Positions 55,508-64,000 of a stretch of DNA of 64,000 nt are shown one piece after another. Position 1 is the first letter of the stretch. Each line of letters starts with the position of its first letter. The stretch is from Halocaridina rubra (lineage: Eukaryota; Arthropoda; Malacostraca; Decapoda; Atyidae). The position numbers were made by a program, and so were the translations under genes. The DNA lies in NCBI GenBank assembly GCA_037179515.1, contig JAXCGZ010021057.1, positions 12,501-76,500 on the forward strand, written 5' to 3'. The notes under the pieces are model-generated. The model was not told the origin of the DNA. It saw nothing but the letters and a program-made list of their open reading frames with translations, and did no database searches.

Positions 55508-56490
55508 TCATTTCTTTCATCATTTAACCTTCTTGCCTCTTGCAACAAGTTTTTTATCTTTCCCATCTCTTCCTGTGTTCTGTATCGTCTAATGAACACT
55601 TCTTTGCATTCTTGAAGGTATAGACTTTTTTTTCTCAACAATATTTCCCTACATGTTTCCCCTCTCTCAAAGGTTACTTTTGTTGGTCTCGGCTTTCCTT
55701 CCCTCGAATATTTACCTAGTTGGTGTATGTTTACAATATCCTCAGGACCACATACTACTCCAAGCTTTCTTATCAGGTCTACAACGCTACCTTTATTTTC
55801 TTCAAGTCTCCCCTGCCATGTTGGCTCCTGGGATTCACTTATGCCTGAGATTACCACTGTCTTCTCCTTATCAAGTGCCTGTCTGATGAGTGGGTTTGCC
55901 CTTTCCATCACAACGTCTTTCATTTTTTCGATTACTGTCTCTTTATAGTCAACTGTTTGTATGTTTTCCAGTGCCACCACCTTTACAGCCTCTTTTACTG
56001 CCACATTCCCCTTTAGTGCATCAGCAAAGGACGTTTTCATGGCATCATTTTCCATATTCAGCTCCTGGAACTCTTTTCTGAACTGTTCAATGTTTTCCTT
56101 AATCTGGACATTCCAAGCAGCAATCTCGTCTCTCTCAGAAGAGAGCAGTGAACTAACATCTAATTCCTTTAGGTTGTCATTCAGCTGTTTGTTTTTATCT
56201 TCTTGTTTAGAAATTCTAGATTCTAGTTGACTCTTTTTCCCTTCCAGCTTCTTTATTCTTTTTTCTAGTTCCTTTCTCTCCTGCCCTTGTGCTTTATTTG
56301 CTTCCTCCAAAGATCTTATTTGTTCTCTGAGTGTTTCATTCTCTTTCATTTCTCCATCCATATTCCGAATTTTATCATCAAGGCTTATAACCATTTCCTC
56401 TAACTTCTTGATTCTCTGTTTAAGTCCCCTGATGACTACCCCTTCTCCCGACCCATGGGTGGGAGAGGTTTGGGACAGAGATGGCTTCAT
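55414..56490 (-). CDS. CR1-like LINE ORF1: coiled-coil RNA-binding-type protein
   Basis: 358 codons from ATG at 56490 to TAA at 55416-55414. Residues about 20-150 are Lys/Glu/Leu-rich with heptad spacing (LKQRIKKLEEMVISLDDKIR; LEKRIKKLEGKKSQLESRI), a coiled coil likely to oligomerise. Residues about 210-330 (KTVVISGISESQEPTWQGRL; RPTKVTFERGETCREIL; VFIRRYRTQEE) look like the RRM-like plus C-terminal domain used by L1/CR1-type ORF1 proteins to coat element RNA. No zinc knuckle. The same protein is recognisable, decayed, in copies A and E. It overlaps the ORF2 frame by 94 nt. Confidence 0.85.
   Translation of the reverse strand: MKPSLSQTSPTHGSGEGVVIRGLKQRIKKLEEMVISLDDKIRNMDGEMKENETLREQIRSLEEANKAQGQERKELEKRIKKLEGKKSQLESRISKQEDKNKQLNDNLKELDVSSLLSSERDEIAAWNVQIKENIEQFRKEFQELNMENDAMKTSFADALKGNVAVKEAVKVVALENIQTVDYKETVIEKMKDVVMERANPLIRQALDKEKTVVISGISESQEPTWQGRLEENKGSVVDLIRKLGVVCGPEDIVNIHQLGKYSREGKPRPTKVTFERGETCREILLRKKSLYLQECKEVFIRRYRTQEEMGKIKNLLQEARRLNDERNEEEKKNFRYRILPDKGEIKKIMTEDQGMGPH
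55489..55495 (-). promoter_or_regulatory. Slippery-type heptamer in the ORF1/ORF2 overlap (candidate)
   Basis: On the minus strand A AAT TTT, in the ORF1 frame, fits the X XXY YYZ rule for -1 ribosomal slippage. A -1 shift here would enter the ORF2 frame, which is open from 55507. I see no convincing downstream pseudoknot by eye. Confidence 0.35.
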
Positions 56491-57397
56491 TTTTATGCTC
56501 TCCCTCTCACAGAATATAGAAAGAAGACGAGAAAGAGGAAAAAAAAGAAAAGAGAAAAACCTCTAATTTAGCTTCACACAGAATTTTTATATCTCCATAT
56601 AAGTGCTATTTAGTGACTCAGTTTGTCTCCTTTTTGGTAACACACATCTTAACTTAAAAACTTGACCATGGTAATTTAAGTATAAAAAGAAAAAGAAAAA
56701 CAAAAGTCAAACCTGAAGGAAAATTCGAATTTGTGTTTGAGGTGGCACCCACCTGTTTCTGTTATATATTCTTCCTAACTGATAAACTGACTTGCTAACC
56801 AAGATATGTTATCACGGGATTAGACTTTACATTTAACTCAATATATATACAAAATAACAAAATAGTAAAAGAGAAAGCTAAAAGAAAAGCAAAAAAAATG
56901 AAGAAAATAAGACTGCTGTACTACTTGGCAACTTAACTCAGTACTGTTGACAGGTGGGTATTTGGTAATTTTTTTTTCTTTTATTATTCAATTTTTTCGT
57001 GTATCAAACTAACTAGTTAATATAAATGGGAAGGATACTGATTTTAACAATATATAGAACCACAGGATCAGGTAAACGGCTTAAGAGCTTTCCCCAGTTT
57101 ACACAAAAAATTAGGCAATGTGATGTGATGGCTCCACCTCTGGCAACTCTTCTAGATTTCCCTCAAGGCAGAACTGGACGGCAGCTTCTCTCTCTCTCCT
57201 CACGAAAAAGTTCTCAATTTTTTTTCCTTTAATATGAACAGTCTCGTCTTACAACAAATATAAGTTCTTGTACTCACAATACTCTGCAGGATTTCAGATT
57301 TATGGAAATTATGGTAAAGTTTTCCACTAAGCACTTAGTCACTCGAAACAGTTAAAAATTTAAGAGGAGCAATTCCGTGTGTCACTGATCGCGCGGC

Positions 57398-57398
57398 G

Positions 57399-57432
<34 letters not shown>

Positions 57433-57442
57433 GTGCGTGTGT
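57398..57442. repeat. (GT)n-rich tract at the LINE 5' side
   Basis: GTGTGT with GTAT and GTGC interruptions, immediately upstream (minus strand) of the CR1-like copy G. Confidence 0.9.
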
Positions 57443-58375
57443 GTTGGGAAAGCCTTAAATATGTATTTATACTCAACTGGTGAAATTTTAGTTGAGGCTT
57501 TTATCAAGAGGAGTGTCTGGGTATCCAAGCTTGAAACTGAATATTAAGAGTCAAGTTCCTTCTGGTTTATTTTTCAAAATGTGTTATTGGAGTCAACGTG
57601 ATGTATCAAATATAACATGTGCAATTTAAACCTAAGTAATACACTTAACAAAAGGTCTCTCAACGGTAGTCTGAGAAATAAATATTTTTTCTACAACTAT
57701 TAGCGTGCAAATGAGAAAGATACTGTACAGTAAAAAATTATCCATGTTAAGAATTATTTATTGCCAGTTGCATTAGAGAAAACTGACTGGAATACATAAA
57801 TAGGTGTTATGTCGCTAAAGTACAGAATCTAAAGGGTACTGTTTACCATTAAGCCACTTTTGCCTCCGAATTCGTTCGTGTACTTACAAAGCGTGACTAA
57901 TAAATACTTTAGGAGATGATTATTCTATTATTTTCTTTATATCTTTGGGGTATTTGTTCCTCCTGCTGTCATTCATATAGACTGTGTTAGTATGTAAGAG
58001 TCCTGATGACCGGCTAATGACGGTGAATTAAGTGCACCAACTCCTTAATATTCATCAAACTTAGATTTTCAGTGTTTTACCAGAATAGCTTCATGTGTGA
58101 CGTGTTCACTTAATTATTATAAATGAATTTCCGAGCTTAATGAGTATAACGAAAAAGTGTTTCTTTATTCGTTTTCACGATGTTCTACCAACAGAAATTA
58201 CCAATCACAATATCAAAAAGGTAAATATAATTATATTTTTAGGTAGTTCTTCATGGAAGGGAAAATTATGCTTTTCCTGATTTTTTTTGTTTGTGTTTAG
58301 AACTAGTCTGGGATTGAAAACTGTCGTAATTTACTCTTTTTAAGATAAGTTAAGTTAAGCTGTGTTTGACTGGGA

Positions 58376-58396
58376 TAGGTTAGGTTAGGTTGGGTT
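58376..58396. repeat. Short TTAGG-like run
   Basis: AGGTTAGGTTAGGTTGGGTT: two to three units of the arthropod telomere motif in an intron. Too short to mean more than chance or a small interstitial repeat. Confidence 0.5.
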
Positions 58397-58645
58397 GAGC
58401 TGGATAAACAGATATTCGACGGTTTCCAAGGTCAGAAGCATTCATGCACATCAAAGGCAACAGAGAAAACAGAATTTTCACCTATAAGTTAAAACGGATC
58501 AAATTGTGAAAGTTTTCCATCTAATAACTGGTAATAAAAATCCCAGTACTAAAAGTACTTCAGTAAATAAGAGGATTTTGAGAAAATCAATACGAATGCA
58601 AATATGGTATTCAATTTTTAAGGCTAGGTACCATATGATAAGTCC

Positions 58646-58674
58646 CTAAGATTCAGAAAACAGGCAAGGTGATA
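58646..58674. repeat. 29-bp target duplication, left copy
   Basis: Identical to 58918-58946: starts CTAAGATTCAG, ends AAGGTGATA. Confidence 0.95.
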
Positions 58675-58917
58675 CATACATATACCTTGGCTGTTTCCCC
58701 CTTTGATTGGGGGGTAGCCGACATCAAAAAAGGAAAACAGTTTGGGGAGAAGTTATTCTCCCCTCTACTCCCCTTCTTCTTTGACGTCTCACAGGAGGTT
58801 GGTAAAAGGGGGGGATTCCTAGTCCCCCCGCCCCGTCCACTTTTAGTCGCCTTTTACGACACGCAGGGAATACGGTGAGGCTATTCTTTGATATTGTGCC
58901 CGCCCCACAGGGCAAGA
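58675..58917 (+). mobile_element. SINE-like element (243 bp), copy 1, with perfect 29-bp target duplication
   Basis: Starts CATACATATACCTTGGCTG, ends GCCCGCCCCACAGGGC plus a few bases. It carries TCGCCTTTTACGACACGCAG, a block I have the impression is shared by invertebrate SINEs but cannot name with certainty. Flanked by an identical 29-bp direct repeat (58646-58674, 58918-58946), so insertion by target-primed reverse transcription is clear and recent. No clear tRNA boxes. A second copy starts 564 bp later. Short frames across it are not genes. Confidence 0.85.
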
Positions 58918-58946
58918 CTAAGATTCAGAAAACAGGCAAGGTGATA
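58918..58946. repeat. 29-bp target duplication, right copy
   Basis: Exact copy of 58646-58674; it ends 97 bp before the exon 5 acceptor. Confidence 0.95.
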
Positions 58947-59043
58947 GGGAGCTAATATTAGTCCAGATTTCATTACATGAAGAAGTCTGAATTCCATAAA
59001 AAATAACACTGTGCTTCAATATATTCTTACATATAAATTCCAG

Positions 59044-59162
59044 ACATCAGTACTGCGGATCAACAATACCTTCTCAGTTTACGGCTTTGTCAAATACGCA
59101 GAAATTAGTGTTACAAACGGATGGAACACAAACACTTCCTGGATTCCAACTTAGTTATGACG
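59044..59162 (+). CDS. PAN-like/CUB secreted protein, coding exon 5 (CUB 1, second half)
   Basis: Enters phase 2, leaves phase 1; acceptor ATATAAATTCCAG, donor GACG|GTAAGT. It completes the first CUB domain (residues 188-226): HQYCGSTIPSQFTAL has the conserved Cys-Gly, then KLVLQTDGTQ and LPGFQLSYDG, matching the family's strand with Gly-Phe...Tyr ending. It is 119 nt long, exactly as exon 8, which does the same job for CUB 2. The exon is squeezed between two copies of the same SINE (ending 97 bp before and beginning 76 bp after it). Confidence 0.9.
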
Positions 59163-59238
59163 GTAAGTCCTTATCTACAACTATCTCGCTCAGCAATCAA
59201 TTATCTCTGATAATGGATTATTAACTCCTTATCTTCCT

Positions 59239-59481
59239 ACATACATACATATACCTTGGCTGTTTCCCCCTTTGATTGGGGGGTAGCCGACATCAAAAAA
59301 GGAAAACAGTTTGGGGAGAAGTTATTCTCCCCTCTACTCCCCTTCTTCTTTGACGTCTCACAGGAGGTTGGTACAAGGGGGGGATTCCTAGTCCCCCCGC
59401 CCCGTCCACTTTTAGTCGCCTTTTACGACACGCAGGGAATACGGTGAGGCTATTCTTTGATATTGTGCCCGCCCCACAGGG
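59239..59481 (+). mobile_element. SINE-like element, copy 2
   Basis: Nearly identical to 58675-58917 over the full length (differences such as GGTACAAGGG against GGTAAAAGGG), same orientation. It ends directly in an (AC)n run. No clear long target duplication. Confidence 0.85.
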
Positions 59482-59503
59482 CACACACACACACACACAT
59501 CTA

Positions 59504-59573
<70 letters not shown>

Positions 59574-59586
59574 CATACATATACAT

Positions 59587-59652
<66 letters not shown>

Positions 59653-59657
59653 ATATA

Positions 59658-59696
<39 letters not shown>

Positions 59697-59744
59697 TATA
59701 TATATCATATATATACATATACATATACACACACACACACATCT

Positions 59745-59837
<93 letters not shown>
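59482..59837. repeat. Compound (AC)n/(AT)n microsatellite
   Basis: AC runs at 59482-59498, 59588-59610 and about 59728-59748 alternate with AT runs, growing from the SINE 3' end. Confidence 0.95.
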
Positions 59838-60850
<1,013 letters not shown>

Positions 60851-60906
60851 AATACTTATATTTACAAAAAAAAAAACTAATATATTGTTTTACATCTTTC
60901 CAACAG

Positions 60907-60942
60907 CCTTCAAGGGATATTACTGCAACCCTCCCGCTATAT
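60907..60942 (+). CDS. PAN-like/CUB secreted protein, coding exon 6 (36-nt linker of CUB 2)
   Basis: Micro-exon, phase 1 in and out; acceptor CATCTTTCCAACAG, donor GCTATAT|GTGAGT. It encodes AFKGYYCNPPAI (residues 227-238), with Cys 233 as the first Cys of the second CUB domain. It is the counterpart of exon 3. The good splice signals and the preserved phase support it. Confidence 0.75.
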
Positions 60943-61496
60943 GTGAGTAAAACTTAACTGAAATTCAGAAATATTCTCCTTACATTTAAATTTCTCTACT
61001 TGATAAATAAATATAGTTGCGCATATATTAAAAATATATGTTCCTTCTGCAAAGAGTCAGGTTATTTTATTAGGCCATCAACTTCATAATAGAATTATGA
61101 CCCTTGTGTGCAGCACGTGTATGTATGTATGGCACTTTTCATCTTGACTAATGGTTGAAGTGGCTGGACGCATTGTTACTAGCCTGGGCTAAGGAAATGG
61201 AAGAAGTGCCCAGGTCATTTTGCACTTCCCCTCTCTCGACGTTACTGATTAGCTCCAAAGGAAAGACAAAGACTGTACATTTGGAAATCAAGTAACACTG
61301 CAGCAGATGGCCAGAGAGTGGTTTGGAACATTCCTCCCCATCGACTGCCTTTGGGTTTCTCCTTCCAGATTTTCTCTCAAGTTTTACTCCCCAAGCTTTT
61401 CACATTCCGGTGTGCGCCTGAAAGGCAGAAGGAATAGACGCAGGTAGTACCACCTATTGTCATAGTGGTCGCGGATATTTCGCCTGACCTGACCTC

Positions 61497-61648
<152 letters not shown>

Positions 61649-61734
61649 ATCATCATCCACGAAAACCTTTTATGACCATCAGGAGACTTGAATTCGCTTC
61701 ACAAGTTACCGAATCGTGTCATCATACAGACTGT

Positions 61735-61830
61735 GCCACTATTATAATGGCCTAGTCGGTATGGTGGCATGATTTTATGACCTGTGACGCGAGTTTGAGT
61801 CCCCTGATGCTCAGAATAGTCTTTCATAGA
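61735..61830 (+). mobile_element. tRNA-related repeat
   Basis: Box-A-like TGGCCTAGTCGG (61748-61759) and box-B-like GAGTTTGAGTCCC (61791-61803), with tRNA-like spacing but no good acceptor stem. A SINE remnant is more likely than a tRNA gene. Confidence 0.45.
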
Positions 61831-61884
61831 TAATATTATTCTTAATATCACTGTTTCTTTTTGAACACACGCACACACACACAT

Positions 61885-61991
<107 letters not shown>

Positions 61992-62003
61992 CTCTTTTTG
62001 CAG

Positions 62004-62193
62004 CATATACTGTTGAATCGGGTACCATTGCGATAGAGAATATCGCGAATGTACCTATGACCTGTGTTTGGACACTAACAATGCCAGCAGGAAAGATACT
62101 GAAACTTAATTTCTTGAGCTTTGATTTAGGAAGTTGCTGTACCTGCACTTCCATTACAATACAGGATGCTTTCAGCAATCAGCCCATCGGAGG
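62004..62193 (+). CDS. PAN-like/CUB secreted protein, coding exon 7 (CUB 2, first half)
   Basis: Phase 1 in, phase 2 out; donor GGAGG|GTAAGT. It encodes residues 239-302 with the same layout as exon 4: MTCVWTLTMPAGKILKLNFL (Cys-x-Trp), FDLGSCCTCTSITIQD, then QPIGG. Compared with exon 4 the central Cys cluster is CCxC rather than CxCxC, still three Cys where a standard CUB has one. The sequence is clearly diverged from CUB 1, so the duplication is old. The polypyrimidine tract TTTTCTCTTTTTGCAG follows directly on an (AT)n tract, so the branch point must lie in or beyond the AT repeat. Confidence 0.9.
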
Positions 62194-62822
62194 GTAAGTA
62201 CAATTATTTTAGTACTTTATAATAAGAAATGTGAAGGTTTACATAAAAAAAAATCGAATATAATTCGTTTATTAGTCTGTATCTCATAAAATTAGGTAAT
62301 AACACCGAGTTAATTTAGGGCAGATATTTCATTCTGGGATCTTGATTTAGAGTTCAAGCAAGTAATAAATGCCAAAGAACACGAAGCCTATCTTCGGAGT
62401 CACTGCTCTGCAGATACTCCGTGTTTCCGCTAAGAGTTTAATTAATATCTACCAAAATGTGATGATCAAATTCATCGGGAGGTAATGATACTGATCGCGA
62501 AATCCAAAGCAAATTTAAGATATAAGAAGGTGATAGGATGTAACGAGGTGCTGATGTATATTCTTTTCCAGAATACTGCTTTTTATCAATGATCTACAAT
62601 TCATAAATAGTCATTGAAAATGTTATCTTGATAATTCAACTAGGCACTGCTCTTTTTTATGGACCTTTTTTAATTACTTACTTTCAATAACAACAGACAC
62701 TGAGCTCTTACTTTATTCAATCTCGTCTGTATCAAAACTGCACAAATTATCAGTATATGCATACTAATGGCCAAACAATTTATATACCTTGTATTATTTA
62801 TTCCAACCAATTACTTCAAAAG
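62194..62822 (+). other. Intron 7, nothing recognised
   Basis: 629 bp, starts GTAAGT, ends TTACTTCAAAAG (a weak acceptor). No repeat or element seen. Confidence 0.65.
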
Positions 62823-62941
62823 TGTAATGTGCGGTACTACTCAACCAGCAAACATTCCAGCAACAAGCAGCAACAGTATTTACATTACTTTACAACATGA
62901 TGGTTCAGCCAAAATTCCAGGATTTGAAATTCAGTATGATG
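62823..62941 (+). CDS. PAN-like/CUB secreted protein, coding exon 8 (CUB 2, second half)
   Basis: 119 nt, phase 2 in, phase 1 out, donor GATG|GTATGT. It encodes residues 303-341: VMCGTTQPANIPATS with the conserved Cys-Gly, then IYITLQHDGSAKIPGFEIQY. The acceptor chosen (TTCAAAAG) is weak and purine-rich, but it is the one that gives the same 119-nt length and phase as exon 5; another AG a few codons away cannot be excluded. The protein is open at this end in phase 1, so at least one more exon lies past the window edge; I found none in 62942-64000. Confidence 0.8.
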
Positions 62942-63400
62942 GTATGTAGAAGCGTAATATATTATCCAAATATCGTAAGTAATTAGATGAAATACATTAT
63001 ATCAGAATATTTAACGGTCTATGAAAGCTAGCTGGTGCGCTTTGGGTGGGGGATATTTGTCGGGTGCAGTAGACCACGTGCGTTCTCGAGCAACCGTGGG
63101 CGTTTTTTCTCATATCTTGCAACTAATATACATCTGTTTATAGTTCATTTTAAATAATCAATTGTATTTTAGATACAATACACAAGAAAATGCCCTTGAT
63201 CGTTCGCTAAACTCCTACAATACACTCGATAAAACAATCCCCATTTAAGTATTTGATGTGAGCATATATTTCTTTAACTATCTCCCTAATATAAGAAAAG
63301 GTCCCTGTATGCATATGAATATAAGTAATGTGCGCGCTTAGTATTAAACCTTGAATCATTAATGAAAATTATTTCTACTTATAAATATGCAGATGATTAG

Positions 63401-63450
63401 TGCCGGAGTGACCTAGTAGCAAAAATGCCGGAGTGACCTAGTAGCAAAAA
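63401..63450. repeat. 25-bp tandem duplication
   Basis: TGCCGGAGTGACCTAGTAGC plus AAAAA occurs twice, followed by a partial third unit (TGCC). Confidence 0.9.
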
Positions 63451-63879
63451 TGCCAAGATGAGACTAGCAATAAAATTCAGTTATTAAATGTGAGAGACCC
63501 CTCCTCAGAGACATCTTCACACATAATATTTAACATATTGTATGCTAAAAAACTGCAATTCCAGAGGATCCCAGTTATGTCTTAAATTTATGCACTGTAA
63601 TTAGAGAGCTTTTAATTAGGACACACTTTGGTGTTCTGTCCTGTATAAGTAATTAATTCTATGCAAAAAAAAAATTAAATAAATAAATATAAAAAATAAA
63701 AAGTTTTTCCTTAAATGAAGTAGGGAAATCTCTCACATTGTAGCTGGTGCTGATATAGTTCATGAGGCAATTAAAATTATAATCGATATGTCATGCCTAA
63801 GACGACAATACATAATAAAATGACACGTGTCACTCTGCAAAGGTTACATGATGTATACTCTACGTACAATATATAAAGC

Positions 63880-63880
<1 letters not shown>

Positions 63881-63956
<76 letters not shown>
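63881..63956. repeat. (AT)n microsatellite
   Basis: About 37 units near the window end. Confidence 0.95.
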
Positions 63957-63961
<5 letters not shown>

Positions 63962-64000
63962 TAAAAATAGTTGCAAAGGTACTTTTTATGTAACATATCA

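Larger units (their letters stand above)
52499..57397 (-). mobile_element. CR1-like LINE, copy G, near full length and largely intact
   Basis: Minus-strand order: 5' UTR (about 57397-56491), ORF1 (56490-55414), ORF2 (55507-52589), 3' UTR (52588-52500) ending in two AATTAGGTAATCAC units. Both ORFs are open. Short tandem units at the 3' end instead of poly(A) are a CR1/L2-group feature. The upstream edge abuts a (GT)n-rich run at 57398-57442 and the downstream edge a (GT)n run, so (AC)n lies on both sides. The 5' edge is inferred only from where the simple repeat ends. It is the youngest of seven copies in the window and could be active. It sits antisense in intron 4. Confidence 0.85.
62942..64000 (+). 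other. Intron 8 (start) with small repeats
   Basis: Contains an AT-rich stretch and no candidate linker exon that carries a Cys in the right phase. The gene is therefore partial at the window edge. Confidence 0.5.

Noticed and set aside
54395..56230. Several plus-strand frames of 60-100 aa opposite the LINE
   Set aside because: Antisense shadows of the LINE ORF1 and ORF2.
58376..58396. Telomere-proximal location suggested by TTAGG-like units
   Set aside because: Only two to three units; no array and no subtelomeric context.
58724..58915. Small Arg/Gly-rich frames at 58.7 and 59.3 kb
   Set aside because: They fall within the two SINE copies and are shared only because the SINEs are near-identical.
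63400..63790. A further linker exon of the CUB gene
   Set aside because: Candidate AG acceptors (for example near 63391 and 63740) lead to stops or lack the needed Cys and phase, so no exon is called.

Overview
The window is eukaryotic, AT-rich, and almost entirely non-coding. Very long dinucleotide tracts (about 28 separate (AT)n runs, roughly 2.6 kb by hand count, plus (GA)n, (AC)n, (AAT)n, (AAAT)n), spliceosomal introns, tRNA-derived short repeats and several non-LTR, Penelope-like and Ty3/Gypsy-like retroelements together suggest an arthropod. The microsatellite load and element mix fit a decapod crustacean best; the species cannot be fixed from the sequence.

One host gene can be supported. 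Eight coding exons on the + strand between 38711 and 62941 join in frame (phases 2,1,1,2,1,1,2,1) into 341 codons plus one base, and the gene continues past the window. The product is secreted: a signal peptide, a Cys-rich PAN/apple-like N-terminal region, then two tandem CUB domains. Each CUB domain is built by the same three-exon cassette: a short linker exon (24/36 nt), a first-half exon (199/190 nt) and a second-half exon (119/119 nt). Each cassette begins and ends in phase 1, as expected for a unit that can be duplicated without breaking the frame. Its introns hold most of the right half of the window, including a decayed Ty3/Gypsy element, a nearly intact non-LTR element, SINEs, foldback elements and microsatellites.

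Left half: 1-4.6 kb holds a LINE 3' end, a 400-bp foldback MITE, microsatellites, and a 947-bp near-perfect palindrome with a 215-bp MITE at its exact centre. 4.85-12.7 kb holds decayed copies of one CR1-like LINE family, themselves interrupted by shorter repeats, plus a decayed RTE-like LINE. 12.7-14.3 kb holds microsatellites and tRNA-derived SINEs. 14.5-16.6 kb is an L1/Tx1-like LINE. 17.4-25.9 kb is a nest: two 5'-truncated Penelope-like copies head to head, one of them split by a roughly 6.4-kb I-like LINE that is itself split by another LINE fragment. 26.9-38 kb has a PIF/Harbinger-like foldback MITE, a decayed Jockey-like LINE, a long (AAAT)n field, three more CR1-like copies and triplet repeats.

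The most alive mobile element is the CR1-like LINE at about 52.5-57.4 kb (- strand), with an open 358-aa ORF1 and an open ORF2 (endonuclease plus reverse transcriptase). ORF2 has no ATG ahead of its endonuclease and overlaps ORF1 in the -1 frame with a slippery-type heptamer in the overlap. Several copies of this family sit directly against (AC)n/(GT)n tracts, suggesting a microsatellite target preference. Other points for follow-up are a hammerhead-like motif in the Penelope terminal sequences, simple repeats at palindrome centres, and precise empty-site evidence for the I-like insertion. All element class names are from motif recognition; no database search was possible.
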